Of a stretch of DNA of 64,000 bases, positions 42,921-52,385 are shown piece by piece. The stretch comes from Phycisphaerae bacterium (lineage in GTDB: Bacteria; Planctomycetota; Phycisphaerae; SM23-33). The first letter of the stretch is position 1, and every line of letters starts with the position of its first letter. The DNA is taken from NCBI GenBank assembly GCA_018335035.1, contig JAGXKT010000011.1:18186-82185 (forward strand). Direction: 5' to 3'. Both the position numbers and the translations under genes were made by a program. The notes below the pieces were generated by a model. It searched no databases, was not told where the DNA came from, and saw nothing but the letters and a program-made list of their open reading frames with translations.

Positions 42921-44324
42921 ATGATTCAGGTGTATTGGAAGTACGCGACGGCCGCGGGCATCGCCGCATCGCACGGCGTCACGGAGGACGAATTGGGCAA
43001 CGCCGCCCCTGCTGTCGAGGCCGCCTACAGGACCGTCACCGACCAGGTCGCGGCGGGCGCATTGGGCTACGCCACGCTGCCGGACCGGCAGGACTATCGC
43101 GACCAAGTGATGGCGCTGGCCGATCGCTACCGTGACGACACCACGGACGTGGTCGTTCTGGGCATCGGCGGCAGCGCGCTGGGCAACATCGCCCTGCAAA
43201 CGGCGTTGAACCCCTCGACGCACAATCACCTCGCCGGCCGGCGCGAGCAGCGCGTCCGCCTCTGGGTGCTGGACAACGTCGATCCGTCGCTGATCTCCGA
43301 GACGCTCAAGCTACTGGCACGGCGGATGAAGACGACGGTGTTCAACGTGATTTCCAAGAGCGGCGAGACGGCCGAGACCGCCGCCCAGTTCATGATCGTC
43401 CGCAAGCTGCTGCGCGACCGCGTCGGGGCGGACTACGCCCGGCGCGTCGTCGCCACCACCGACGCCGAACAAGGCACGCTGCACGACATCGCCGCCGGCG
43501 AGGGCTACGCCACGCTGCCGGTGCCTGGCGACGTCGGCGGGCGGTTCAGCGTGCTCTCGCCGGTGGGGCTGTTCAGTGCGGCCATGACGGGTATCGACAT
43601 CGACGCCCTGCTGGCCGGGGCGGCCGAGATGAAGGACCACATCGCCCACGTCACCGACTGGCGCCGCAACCCCGCCTGCGTGCTGGCGATGGTCAAATAC
43701 CTCATGCTCACCGCCAAGGGCAAGCCCATGCAGGTGATGATGCCGTATTCCAATCGCCTCTACGGGCTGGCGGACTGGTACCGCCAGCTCTGGGCCGAGT
43801 CGCTCGGCAAACGCTACGACCGCGACGGCAACGAGGTATTCGTCGGGCCCACGCCGATAAAGGCCCTGGGCACCACCGACCAGCACAGTCAGATCCAGCT
43901 CTACCGCGAAGGGCCCAACGACAAGCTCGTCGTCTTCCTCGAAGTCCAGGACCACCCGGCCGAGATGCGTATCGCCGACGCCTTCAGCGAGGTCGAGGGG
44001 CTCAGCTACCTCCGCCACGCGAAGCTGGGCAAGCTCATCACGGCCGAGAAACGCGCGACCGAATACGCCCTAGCCGAATCCGACCGCCCGAGCGTGACGA
44101 TCCGCTTCGACGCGATTACGCCGCGGACGGTGGGGCAGTTCATCTACCTCTACGAGTTCGTCACCTCGCTGATGGGCGAGCTGCTGAACATCGACGCCTA
44201 CGACCAGCCGGCCGTCGAACTGGGCAAGCAGGCCACCTTCGCTCTGATGGGCCGGCCCGGCTACAAGGAAGTCCACCGCAAAATCGCTCGCTTCAAACGG
44301 ATCGACAAGGACTACCTGGCGTAG
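42921..44324 (+). CDS. pgi: Glucose-6-phosphate isomerase
   Basis: 467 residues, in the short bacterial class (about 450). SIS domains: VVVLGIGGSALGNIALQTAL, VFNVISKSGETAETAAQF (phosphosugar loop), VPGDVGGRFSVLSPVGLFSA with the catalytic GG(R)FS turn, and a C-terminal GKQATFALMGRPGYKE. Interconverts glucose 6-phosphate and fructose 6-phosphate in glycolysis and gluconeogenesis. The upstream 276 bases contain TTGACA at 42841 but no matching -10 at standard spacing; the start at ATG 42921 follows AAAGGGCTCC. Confidence 0.95.
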   Translation: MIQVYWKYATAAGIAASHGVTEDELGNAAPAVEAAYRTVTDQVAAGALGYATLPDRQDYRDQVMALADRYRDDTTDVVVLGIGGSALGNIALQTALNPSTHNHLAGRREQRVRLWVLDNVDPSLISETLKLLARRMKTTVFNVISKSGETAETAAQFMIVRKLLRDRVGADYARRVVATTDAEQGTLHDIAAGEGYATLPVPGDVGGRFSVLSPVGLFSAAMTGIDIDALLAGAAEMKDHIAHVTDWRRNPACVLAMVKYLMLTAKGKPMQVMMPYSNRLYGLADWYRQLWAESLGKRYDRDGNEVFVGPTPIKALGTTDQHSQIQLYREGPNDKLVVFLEVQDHPAEMRIADAFSEVEGLSYLRHAKLGKLITAEKRATEYALAESDRPSVTIRFDAITPRTVGQFIYLYEFVTSLMGELLNIDAYDQPAVELGKQATFALMGRPGYKEVHRKIARFKRIDKDYLA

Positions 44325-44445
44325 CGCGTTTCGTAAGGTCTCTTTGCATGCGGGGGCGGCACCAACTCGGCAGGCGTTTGCTCTGCGCGTATCGTCCCGC
44401 TAGAATCGCCGCTTTGCCGGCCGGTCGCCGGCGTCAGGGAGCGCC

Positions 44446-47400
44446 ATGACGCATCGCATCGAGATACGCACGCAGGAGGGGGTTTCCGATCCGCACGCCG
44501 CGGGGGTCGCGGCGCAGATTCGCGAACTGGGCATCGACGCCGTCGCGGGCGTCGCAGCGGTGAAGCTCTACTTTCTGACCGGCGAGTTGTCGGCCGACGA
44601 CGCCCGCTGCGTCGCGACCGAGTTGCTGGCCGACCCCGTCACCGAGCAGTGGACGCTCATCGAGACCGGCGACGATGCTGCCAGCGCCACTGCGGACCCC
44701 GCCGGCGCCGACGGCGACGGAACGGGCGTGATCGAGGTGCACCTCAAGCCCGGCGTGATGGACCCGGTGGCGGGCTCGACCGTCGCGGCGATCGCCGACA
44801 TGGGCCTGTCCGTCGCGTCCGTGCGGACCGGCAGGCGGTACGAGGTGGCTTTGCGAAAACCGGATCCCGGAACCGGAGAGCCGAAACCGGCAACGCGGCG
44901 GCAGGAACGGGGCGCAGGGCCTGCGGAACCGCCTGCGCAAGCGGCCGAGCCGGACGGCGAGCTGCTGGAGACCATCGCCACGAAGCTGCTGGCGAATCCG
45001 GTGATCGAGGACATTCACTACGCCCGCCACACGCCGCCGGAGGCGCGCGGGCAGCGGTACGAGCTTCAAGTCGTCGAGGTGCCCATCCGCGAGTTGGACG
45101 ACGCCGGCCTGGAGCAGCTCAGCGCCGACGGCGAGCTGTTTCTGGACCTGACCGAGATGCAGGCGATTCAGGCCCACTATCGCGCGCTGGGGCGCGAGCC
45201 GCGGGACGTCGAACTGGAGATGATCGCCCAAACGTGGTCGGAGCACTGCGTCCACAAGACCTTCCGCTCGGACGTGGTCGTTCGAGACGCCGACGGCGCG
45301 GTCGTCGAGGAGATCAACAATCTCATCAAGTCCACGATCTTCGCCGCCACGCAGAAGCTCGCCAAGCCGTGGTGCATCAGTGTCTTCGAGGACAACGCCG
45401 GCGTGATCACGTTCGACGAGCAACTCGGCAAGGCCGTGTGCTTCAAGGTCGAAACCCACAACCATCCCTCGGCGATCGAGCCGTACGGCGGGGCGTCGAC
45501 GGGCATCGGCGGCGTGATCCGCGACCCGCTGGGCACGGGGCTCGGCGCCCGGCCGGTGGCGAACACGGACGTGTTCTGCTTCGGACCGCCGGCGACGGAC
45601 CCGGCCGCCGTGCCGCGCGGCGCGCTGCACCCGCGCCGCGTGATGCGCGGCGTCGTTTCCGGCGTGCGGGATTACGGCAACCGCATGGGCATCCCCACCC
45701 TCAACGGCGCGGTGTATTTCGACCGGCGCTACATCGGCAACCCGCTGGTGTTCTGCGGCACGGTCGGGCTGATGGATCGCGACAAGTGCTTCGGCGCCGC
45801 GCGAAGCGGTGACGCCATCCTGCTGGTCGGCGGGCGCACCGGGCGCGACGGCATCCACGGGGCGACGTTCTCGTCCGGGGAGCTGACCCACACGCACGAG
45901 ACGGCCTTTTCCCACGCCGTCCAGATCGGCAACGCCATCACGGAAAAGAAGATGGTCGACGCCATCTGCCAGGCGCGCGACGCCGGGCTGCACTCGGCGA
46001 TTACCGATTGCGGTGCCGGCGGGCTGAGCAGCGCCGTCGGCGAGATGGGCGCCGAACTCGGCGCGGAGGTCCATCTCGACCGCGTGCCGCTGAAATACGC
46101 GGGGCTCAGCTACGACGAAATCTGGATCAGCGAGGCCCAGGAGCGGATGGTCCTGGCCGTGCCGGAAGAGAACGTCGACCGCATTCGCGCCGTCTTCGCG
46201 GCCGAGGAGGTCGAGGCGACGGTCATCGGGCACTTCGGGACGGACGACGGGCACCTGCGGCTGTACTACGACGGTACCGAGGTCGGCGACGTGGACCTGG
46301 CGTTCGCCCACGAGGGGCTGCCCCGCCCGCGGAAGGAGGCCGTCGTCGAGCGGACGGGGCGCCCGTCGCCGCCGCCCCCGCGGCGGAGCGACTACGGCGA
46401 AACGCTGCTGAGAATCCTGGCCGCCCCGAACGTCGCGAGCAAGGAATGGATCATCCGCCAGTACGATCACGAGGTCCAGGGCGGCAGCGTCGTCAAGCCG
46501 CTTGTGGGCGCCGACGAGGATGCCCCGGGCGACGCGGCCGTCATCCGACCGGTGCTGTCCAGCCGGAAGGGGTTGGTCATCGCCTGCGGCATGAACCCGC
46601 GCTACGGCTCGCTGGACGCGTATCAGTCCGCACTGCACGCCGTGGACGAGGCGCTGCGCAACGCGATCGCCGTCGGCGGCAACCTGGACCGCACGGCGAT
46701 TCTGGACAACTTCTGCTGGGGCAACTGCGCCAAGCCGGACCGCATGGGCGCGCTGGTGCGCGCCGCGACGGGCTGCCGCGACGCGGCGCTGGCGTACGGT
46801 ACGCCGTTCATCAGCGGCAAGGACTCGCTGAACAACGAGTTCCGCACCGACGACGGGCGGACGATCGCCATCCCGCCGACACTGCTGATCTCCGCGATCA
46901 GCGTCGTCGACGATGCCGCTCGTTGCGTCACCGCCGACGCCAAGGAAGCGGGCAACCACGTGTTCATCCTCGGGCGGACCGGCGACCGGCTCGGCGGGTC
47001 GCACCTTCTGGCGGTCGAGGGCGTCGAGACGGGCAGCGACGTGCCGCCGGTGGACTGCCCGACAAACGCCCGGACCATGCGAGCCCTGCAGGCCGCGATC
47101 GAATCGGGATGCGTGCGAAGCTGCCACGACCTGTCGGAAGGCGGTCTGGCGGTGGCGGCGGCGGAAATGGCCTTCGGCGGGGCGCTGGGGGTCGCGCTGG
47201 ACCTGGCGGCGATGCCCACCCGCGGCGACGCCGTCGGCGCCGCCTGCCGCCTGTTCGCCGAGGACGCCGGGCGGTTCCTCGTGGAGGTTCGCCCCGATCA
47301 GTACGACGCGTTCCTGCGGGCCGTGCAGAACTGCCCGGTTGGCGAGCTCGGCCGGGTCATCGACGACGGGCGGGTCCGCATCACCGTCGGTGATGCGCGG

Positions 47401-47457
47401 ATCGACGTGTCCGCCGACGACGCCAAGGCGGCCTGGCAGGGCACGTTCGCGTGGTGA
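44446..47457 (+). CDS. purL: Phosphoribosylformylglycinamidine synthase, two PurS-like domains fused to PurL
   Basis: 1003 residues. The N-terminal 185 residues hold two PurS-like repeats: IRTQEGVSDPHAAGVAAQIR and IEVHLKPGVMDPVAGSTVAA, each about 80 residues, separated by an Ala/Asp linker, with an insert after the second. The PurL catalytic body follows: AQTWSEHCVHKTFRSD, VCFKVETHNHPSAIEPYGGA, and late KDSLNNEFRTDDGRTIAIPP. No glutaminase (PurQ) domain is present, so PurQ must be separate and not in this window. Large E. coli-type PurL has a PurS-dimer-like N-domain plus a glutaminase; this form keeps only the first addition. Step four of purine synthesis. Confidence 0.93.
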   Translation: MTHRIEIRTQEGVSDPHAAGVAAQIRELGIDAVAGVAAVKLYFLTGELSADDARCVATELLADPVTEQWTLIETGDDAASATADPAGADGDGTGVIEVHLKPGVMDPVAGSTVAAIADMGLSVASVRTGRRYEVALRKPDPGTGEPKPATRRQERGAGPAEPPAQAAEPDGELLETIATKLLANPVIEDIHYARHTPPEARGQRYELQVVEVPIRELDDAGLEQLSADGELFLDLTEMQAIQAHYRALGREPRDVELEMIAQTWSEHCVHKTFRSDVVVRDADGAVVEEINNLIKSTIFAATQKLAKPWCISVFEDNAGVITFDEQLGKAVCFKVETHNHPSAIEPYGGASTGIGGVIRDPLGTGLGARPVANTDVFCFGPPATDPAAVPRGALHPRRVMRGVVSGVRDYGNRMGIPTLNGAVYFDRRYIGNPLVFCGTVGLMDRDKCFGAARSGDAILLVGGRTGRDGIHGATFSSGELTHTHETAFSHAVQIGNAITEKKMVDAICQARDAGLHSAITDCGAGGLSSAVGEMGAELGAEVHLDRVPLKYAGLSYDEIWISEAQERMVLAVPEENVDRIRAVFAAEEVEATVIGHFGTDDGHLRLYYDGTEVGDVDLAFAHEGLPRPRKEAVVERTGRPSPPPPRRSDYGETLLRILAAPNVASKEWIIRQYDHEVQGGSVVKPLVGADEDAPGDAAVIRPVLSSRKGLVIACGMNPRYGSLDAYQSALHAVDEALRNAIAVGGNLDRTAILDNFCWGNCAKPDRMGALVRAATGCRDAALAYGTPFISGKDSLNNEFRTDDGRTIAIPPTLLISAISVVDDAARCVTADAKEAGNHVFILGRTGDRLGGSHLLAVEGVETGSDVPPVDCPTNARTMRALQAAIESGCVRSCHDLSEGGLAVAAAEMAFGGALGVALDLAAMPTRGDAVGAACRLFAEDAGRFLVEVRPDQYDAFLRAVQNCPVGELGRVIDDGRVRITVGDARIDVSADDAKAAWQGTFAW

Positions 47458-47472
47458 AAGGCGTCAGCGACC

Positions 47473-47958
47473 GTGACGGATAAAGCCCCGACGATTCGAC
47501 CGGCGCGAGCGGACGACGCCGCGGCCGTGGCTTCGCTGTGGGAGACGATGGCGCACGAGCACCACGCCTACGACGACGAGGTATGGGCCTACGCCGACGA
47601 CGCGACCGCGCACTGGCGGGACTACTTCCGGCGGTTCGTCGAGCGCCCCGAGACGCTCGCGCTGCTGGCCGAGGCGCCCGCCGGCGACGTGGTCGGGTTC
47701 CTGCTGGCGGAGGTCCGCCCCGAGCCGCGCGTCTTCGGCGAGCGGGCCCAGGGATTCATCGGCGACCTGGCGGTGCATCCTGACTGGCGGCGGCGGGGCA
47801 TGGCCTCGTCGCTGGTCGAGCGGGCCTTCGACGAGCTGCGCCGGCGCGGCGTGCACCATGTCATCCTGCACGTGGCGCTCGACAACGAGCCGGCCATCGC
47901 CTTCTACGAGCGCCACGGCATGCGGCGCGTGATGTACCGCATGTATCGGCGGTTGTGA
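47473..47958 (+). CDS. GNAT family N-acetyltransferase
   Basis: 161 residues from GTG 47473. Acetyl-CoA binding motif GDLAVHPDWRRRGMASSLVE and the C-terminal strand-helix HVILHVALDNEPAIAFYERH are typical. The start lies 15 bases after purL's stop, so they may be co-transcribed; purL's function does not need it. Substrate unknown. Ends convergently with guaB, 7 bases apart. Confidence 0.85.
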   Translation: MTDKAPTIRPARADDAAAVASLWETMAHEHHAYDDEVWAYADDATAHWRDYFRRFVERPETLALLAEAPAGDVVGFLLAEVRPEPRVFGERAQGFIGDLAVHPDWRRRGMASSLVERAFDELRRRGVHHVILHVALDNEPAIAFYERHGMRRVMYRMYRRL

Positions 47959-47965
47959 GCGGTAG

Positions 47966-49432
47966 TCACTCGGTCTCCATCTGCCACGGCGAGTAGTTCG
48001 GCGCCTCGTGGGTGATGGTGATGTCGTGCGGGTGGCTCTCGGCGAGCGTGGCGGCGCTGCTCCGCAGGAACTGCGCCTCGGTGCGCAGCGCGTCGATCGT
48101 GGGCGTCCCGCAGTGGTCCATGCAGCTTCGCAGTCCGCCGAGTACCTGGTAGACGAAATCCGCCAGCGGACCGCGGTACGGCACGCGCCCCTCGACGCCC
48201 TCGGGCACGAGCTTGTGCTCGTCGCCGGCGTGCTGACCGTAGCGGTCCGCCGAGCCGGCCAGCATCGCGTCCATTGAGCCCATCCCGCGGTACGTCTTGA
48301 ACCGCCGCCCGCGGTAGATAATCAGGTCCCCAGGCGACTCGTCCAGCCCGGCGAAAAGGTTGCCCATCATCACGCAGGACGCCCCGGCCGCGATCGCCTT
48401 CGCCGCGTCGCCGCTGCTGCGCACGCCGCCATCGGCCATCACCGGAACGCCGTGATGGTCGCCGACGGTCGCGCAGTCGTTGACGGCCGTGATCTGCGGC
48501 ACGCCCACGCCCGTAATCACGCGGGTGGTGCAGATCGCCCCGGGCCCGATGCCGATCCGCAGCCCGTCGGCGCCGGCTTTGATGAGGTCCTCGGCCGCCG
48601 GGGCAGTGGCGATGTTGCCGGCGATGACCTCGATGTCGTGAGCGGCCTTGATCTGCTTGACGGTGTCGATGACGACGTCCTTGTGTCCGTGGGAGGTGTC
48701 CACGACGATCACGTCCACGTCGCGGGCGATCATCGCCTCGACGCGGTCGTAGTCCGCCACGCCGACGGCCGCTCCGACGCGCAGCCGCCCGCGCGCGTCT
48801 TTGCAACTGAGGGGGTACTGGCGGATCTTGTCGATGTCGCGCATCGTGATCAGCCCGGCGAGGCGCCCGGTGTCGTCGATCAGCAAGAGCTTCTCGACCT
48901 TGTAGCGGTTGAGGATGTCCTCGGCCTCATCAAGCGAGGTCTCCGGCGGCGCGGTGATGAGGTTCTCGCGGGTCATCACGTCGCCGATCTGCGTGTCGCC
49001 GGAGAGGAACTTCATGTCGCGACGGGTCAGGATGCCCACCAGACGGTTGTCGCCTTCGACGATGGGGATGCCGGAGACGTTATTGGCGGCCATCACCTGG
49101 CGCGCCCGGGCGGTGGACGCGTCGGCCGGGAGGGTGATCGGATCGACGATGATGCCGTTTTCGCTGCGTTTGACTTTCTCGACCTCCAGCCCCTGCTTCT
49201 CGATATCCAGGTTGCGATGGATGATGCCGAGTCCGCCTTCCTGGGCCAGGGCGATCGCCAGGGCCCCCTCGGTGACGGTGTCCATCGGGGCCGAGACCAG
49301 CGGGATGTTCAGCGGGATGTTCCGCGTCAGGCGCGTGGACAGGTCCACCGCCTCGGTGCGGACGGCGCTGCGGCGGGGAACGAGGAGGATGTCGTCGAAC
49401 GTGATGCCTTCGCCGATGATGCGGTCTTTCAT
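47966..49432 (-). CDS. guaB: Inosine-5'-monophosphate dehydrogenase
   Basis: 488 residues. N-terminal TIM-barrel start [15 protein letters not shown], two CBS domains (residues about 95-205, [20 protein letters not shown]), then [20 protein letters not shown], the catalytic loop [20 protein letters not shown] with the nucleophilic Cys, and [20 protein letters not shown]. Converts IMP to XMP, the first step to guanine nucleotides. Ribosome site AGGAGAGACG lies before ATG 49432. Confidence 0.97.
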   Translation of the reverse strand: MKDRIIGEGITFDDILLVPRRSAVRTEAVDLSTRLTRNIPLNIPLVSAPMDTVTEGALAIALAQEGGLGIIHRNLDIEKQGLEVEKVKRSENGIIVDPITLPADASTARARQVMAANNVSGIPIVEGDNRLVGILTRRDMKFLSGDTQIGDVMTRENLITAPPETSLDEAEDILNRYKVEKLLLIDDTGRLAGLITMRDIDKIRQYPLSCKDARGRLRVGAAVGVADYDRVEAMIARDVDVIVVDTSHGHKDVVIDTVKQIKAAHDIEVIAGNIATAPAAEDLIKAGADGLRIGIGPGAICTTRVITGVGVPQITAVNDCATVGDHHGVPVMADGGVRSSGDAAKAIAAGASCVMMGNLFAGLDESPGDLIIYRGRRFKTYRGMGSMDAMLAGSADRYGQHAGDEHKLVPEGVEGRVPYRGPLADFVYQVLGGLRSCMDHCGTPTIDALRTEAQFLRSSAATLAESHPHDITITHEAPNYSPWQMETE

Positions 49433-49532
49433 GGGCGTCTCTCCTGGCAGCGGACGGATCGATCGCGCAGTCCGAGCGGCGGGTGCGAGCGATAGGTTCC
49501 AGCGAACTGGCGTGAGTGTGGCTCCATGGCGT

Positions 49533-49562
49533 ATTGTGAGCGCCGGCGACGGCGCTTGTCAA
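49533..49562 (-). promoter_or_regulatory. Promoter of guaB
   Basis: On the minus strand TTGACA (49562-49557) is followed after 18 bases by CACAAT (49538-49533). Transcription would start near 49526, giving a leader of about 93 bases before ATG 49432. The spacer contains a strong dyad that could act as an operator. Confidence 0.6.
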
Positions 49563-49675
49563 CGCCGCGGAACGAGAAATCCGCGCGCGGCCGCGATCTC
49601 GCTGCAGCCCGACCAGGATCCGCGCCAGCGACTCCACGGTGGCGTTGCGGATCGCACACCGCGCCACCGGCCACG

Positions 49676-49707
49676 TCTGAGATCTCAAATTTGGAATTTC
49701 AAATTTG
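49676..49707. repeat. Short AT-rich repeat upstream of coaE
   Basis: tctgagatctcaaatttgga and tttcaaatttg: the word caaatttg occurs at 49686-49693 and 49700-49707, 14 bases apart, next to gagatctc palindromes. It is compositionally foreign to the GC-rich region and could be a protein-binding patch or the core of a repeat element. Confidence 0.5.
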
Positions 49708-49742
49708 CCCGCTGCCGAATCGGTCGCGACAATTCCCCCCCC

Positions 49743-50366
49743 ATGGGTACGGATGATCGCAAACCCGTCCTCGGCATCACCGGCGGCGTCGGCGCGGGCA
49801 AGAGCACCGCGGCCGGGGCACTGGCCGATCTGGGCTGCGCCATCGTCGACGCCGACGTCGTCGGGCACGAGATCATCCAGACGCCCCCGGTCCGCCGGGC
49901 GCTGGTGGCGCGTTGGGGAGAGGACATCTGCGACGGCGAGGGGCGCGTCGACCGCCGCGCCGTCGGGGGGATCGTCTTCGCCGACGCGGCGGAACTGGCG
50001 TTTCTGACCGCGCAGATGCATCCGCCGATGGGCGCGCGGATCGGCAAGCGGATCGCCGCGGCCCGGCGGCGCGACGACGTGCGCGGCGTGGTGCTGGACG
50101 CGGCCGTGCTGTTCGAGGCCGGCTGGGACGCGTTGTGTACGCACACGGTGTTTGTCTCGGCGCCGCGCGGGCAGCGTCTGGAGCGGGCGGCCGGACGCGG
50201 CTGGGACGCCGCTGCGGTGGCGCGGCGCGAAAAAATGCAGTTTTCGCTGGACACGAAATCGCGAATGTGCGATTATACTGTCGAGAACAGTTCCAGCGTC
50301 TCTTGCCTGTGTAAGCAGGTCCGCACGCTTTTCCGCGAGATTCTTCACTCCGTGGAACGCTCATAA
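49743..50366 (+). CDS. coaE: Dephospho-CoA kinase
   Basis: 207 residues from ATG 49743. P-loop ITGGVGAGKSTAAGALADLG, DADVVGHEIIQTPPVRRAL (substrate loop), VVLDAAVLFEAGWDALCTHT and the C-terminal lid (RREKMQFSLDTKSRMCDYTV). Phosphorylates dephospho-CoA, the last step of CoA synthesis. No ribosome site is visible, so translation may be leaderless or coupled differently. Its 3' end contains a possible promoter for rho (TATACT, 50274-50279). Confidence 0.93.
   Translation: MGTDDRKPVLGITGGVGAGKSTAAGALADLGCAIVDADVVGHEIIQTPPVRRALVARWGEDICDGEGRVDRRAVGGIVFADAAELAFLTAQMHPPMGARIGKRIAAARRRDDVRGVVLDAAVLFEAGWDALCTHTVFVSAPRGQRLERAAGRGWDAAAVARREKMQFSLDTKSRMCDYTVENSSSVSCLCKQVRTLFREILHSVERS
50274..50279 (+). 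promoter_or_regulatory. Candidate rho promoter -10 element inside coaE
   Basis: TATACT (50274-50279) in the 3' part of coaE would give a leader of about 350 bases before the rho ATG at 50636. The -35 (TGGACA near 50248) is at 20 bases, which is too long for a strong site. A long leader would suit Rho autoregulation, which is known in E. coli. Confidence 0.35.
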
Positions 50367-50635
50367 CGAGCAGCCCGTCGGAACTCTCGACGTGGTAACG
50401 GCGTGGGCGGCGGGGTAGCGGGCCAGGGAGCGGGTCCCTCGCAGGACGAACACGCCCGTGTTCGCGTGCGGCCGGGGCTGTGGGGCGGGAGACGCAATCG
50501 GACAAGCCATGGGCGCCTCGTGTCGTTTTCCGCGTCGCGCCCCGCGAAGCCGCCGGGGACACCAAGGTTTTGAGATCGTCTCTTAGGGCGTCACACCGGC
50601 GACAGTGACACGCCTTATTGGGAGGCACAGCCATT

Positions 50636-52279
50636 ATGACCAAACAGAATAACACCACGAAGCAGCGTCGCTCGGCAAGCCGGAAGAAAGACGAGCAGGA
50701 CGTTCCGCAGGCCCACGAGGCCGACGAGGAAATGTTCGAGGCGCGCGAGATTCTCGAACAGGACGACGTCGACGACGCGGCGCCTTCGGCGTCGGCAACC
50801 GACGCCGGCAAGGCCGAGGACGCCGGCGAGGCGCCTTCGGACGAGACACCCGCTGCATCGGAGAAGCGCAAGAGCTCCGGCAAGGGCTCGAAGCGCCCCG
50901 CCCGAAAGGGCCGCGGCAAGACCAAGGGCCGCCGGCGCGACGCGGACACGTCCGACGAGGAGACCGGCTTCGACGAGCAGATGCACGAGAAGTACGAGCA
51001 GGTCAAGCGCGGCGAGCTTCAGATTCCCGCACTCAAGGCGATGGAGGATGAGGAGCTGTTCGACGTCGCCCGCGGCGAGGGCGTCGAGAATCCTGAGTCG
51101 ATGCGGCGCGACGACGTGGTCATCGCGATCCTCAAGGCCCGCATCGAGTCCAACGGCATGATGCACGGCGAGGGCGTGCTGGAGATTCTGCCCGACGGGT
51201 TCGGCTTCCTGCGAAACCCCGACGCCAGCTACACGCCCAGCCCGGACGACATTTACGTCTCGCCCAGCCAGATCCGCCGCTTCGGGCTTCAGCAGGGCAA
51301 CTGGGTCTTCGGGCAGATTCGCCCGCCGAAGGAGTCCGAGAAGTACTTCGCGCTGCTGCGCGTCGAGGCCGTCAACTGGGACGCGCCGGACAAGCTCTCT
51401 CAGCGGACGGAATTCGAGAACCTCACGCCCGCCCATCCGGATCGCCGGATCATGCTGGAGACCTCGTCCGACGAGATCAACACGCGCGTCGTGGACCTGA
51501 TCGCTCCGATCGGCTTCGGCCAGCGGATGCTGATCGTCTCGCCCCCGCGGGCGGGCAAGACCGTGCTGCTTCAGAAGATGGCCAACGCCATCCTCACGAA
51601 CCACCCGCAGGTGCACGTGATCATCCTGCTGATCGACGAGCGCCCCGAAGAAGTCACCCACATGCAGCGCACGACCAACGCGCAGGTGATCGCCTCGACG
51701 TTCGACGAGCCGGCCCCGCGGCACCTCCAGGTCGCCGAGATGGTCAGCGCCATGACGCGCTCGATGGTCGAGTACGGCAAGGACGTGGTGATTCTGCTGG
51801 ACTCGCTGACGCGTTTGGCACGGGCGTACAACGCCATGGCGCCGCGGTCCGGGCGTATCATGACCGGCGGCATCGACGCCAGCGCCCTGCAGGCGCCGCG
51901 GCGGTTCTTCGCCTCCGCACGCCACATCGAGGACGGCGGCTCGCTGACCGTCGTCGCCACCGCGCTGGTCGAGACCGGCAGCCGCATGGACCAGGTGATC
52001 TTCGAGGAGTTCAAGGGCACCGGAAACTGCGAAGTCTACCTCGACCGCCGACTGGCCGAGCGACGCATCTACCCGGCCATCAACATCGGCGCCTCCGGCA
52101 CCCGCAAGGAAGAACTGCTCGTCGACCCCGACGAGCACAAACGCATCACCGCCCTGCGGAAAGTGCTCAGCGAAATCCAGCCCGTCGAGGCCATGGATAT
52201 GCTCGTCGACCGCGTGGGCAAAACCCAGTCCAACGCCGAGTTCCTCATGGCGATGAGCCCCGAACGCGCGGGACGATAA
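50636..52279 (+). CDS. rho: Transcription termination factor Rho
   Basis: 547 residues, longer than the 419 of E. coli because of a low-complexity N-terminal extension (about residues 1-120) with a run of acidic and then basic residues (SGKGSKRPARKGRGKTKGRR). The Rho_N domain starts near residue 125, the CSD RNA-binding domain contains GEGVLEILPDGFGFLRNPDA, and the ATPase contains LIVSPPRAGKTVLLQKMA (Walker A), VIILLIDERPEEVTHMQR, VVILLDSLTRLARAYN and TGNCEVYLDRRLAERRIYPA. GGGAGG precedes the ATG. Followed by an intrinsic terminator. Confidence 0.97.
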   Translation: MTKQNNTTKQRRSASRKKDEQDVPQAHEADEEMFEAREILEQDDVDDAAPSASATDAGKAEDAGEAPSDETPAASEKRKSSGKGSKRPARKGRGKTKGRRRDADTSDEETGFDEQMHEKYEQVKRGELQIPALKAMEDEELFDVARGEGVENPESMRRDDVVIAILKARIESNGMMHGEGVLEILPDGFGFLRNPDASYTPSPDDIYVSPSQIRRFGLQQGNWVFGQIRPPKESEKYFALLRVEAVNWDAPDKLSQRTEFENLTPAHPDRRIMLETSSDEINTRVVDLIAPIGFGQRMLIVSPPRAGKTVLLQKMANAILTNHPQVHVIILLIDERPEEVTHMQRTTNAQVIASTFDEPAPRHLQVAEMVSAMTRSMVEYGKDVVILLDSLTRLARAYNAMAPRSGRIMTGGIDASALQAPRRFFASARHIEDGGSLTVVATALVETGSRMDQVIFEEFKGTGNCEVYLDRRLAERRIYPAINIGASGTRKEELLVDPDEHKRITALRKVLSEIQPVEAMDMLVDRVGKTQSNAEFLMAMSPERAGR

Positions 52280-52316
52280 CCGCGTCGCCTCGTTCGGCGC
52301 GTGGCACAATCCATAC

Positions 52317-52346
52317 AAGCCCACTCGATGCGTCGAGTGGGCTTTT
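52317..52346 (+). terminator. Intrinsic terminator after rho
   Basis: gcccactcga (52319-52328), loop tgcg, tcgagtgggc (52333-52342), then TTTTCTT: a perfect 10-bp stem with AA/TT flanks and a T-tract. It lies 38 bases after the rho stop and 40 bases before nikR. It is the clearest terminator in the window. Confidence 0.92.
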
Positions 52347-52359
52347 CTTGTACCATGAC

Positions 52360-52382
52360 GGGACCTTCAACGAAGGAGTCCC
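52360..52382 (+). promoter_or_regulatory. Hairpin holding the nikR ribosome site
   Basis: gggaccttc pairs with gaaggagtccc (two bulges), so the AAGGAG ribosome site of nikR (52373-52378) is in the 3' arm, just before ATG 52386. Such hiding of the site could limit translation. A -10-like TACCAT (52351-52356) sits between the rho terminator and this hairpin. Confidence 0.5.
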
Positions 52383-52385
52383 GCA

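Larger units (their letters stand above)
49433..49742. other. Divergent regulatory region between guaB and coaE
   Basis: 310 bases with no gene. It holds the guaB promoter on the minus strand (49533-49562), a GC-rich dyad (gcgccggcgacggcgc near 49541-49555) inside its spacer, and an AT-rich repeat (49676-49707) upstream of coaE. No ribosome site precedes coaE, whose start ATG follows a run of eight C. Confidence 0.5.

Noticed and set aside
44434..47127. Minus-strand frame of almost 900 codons
   Set aside because: It is antisense to purL, with high Arg/Asp/His and no recognisable motif.
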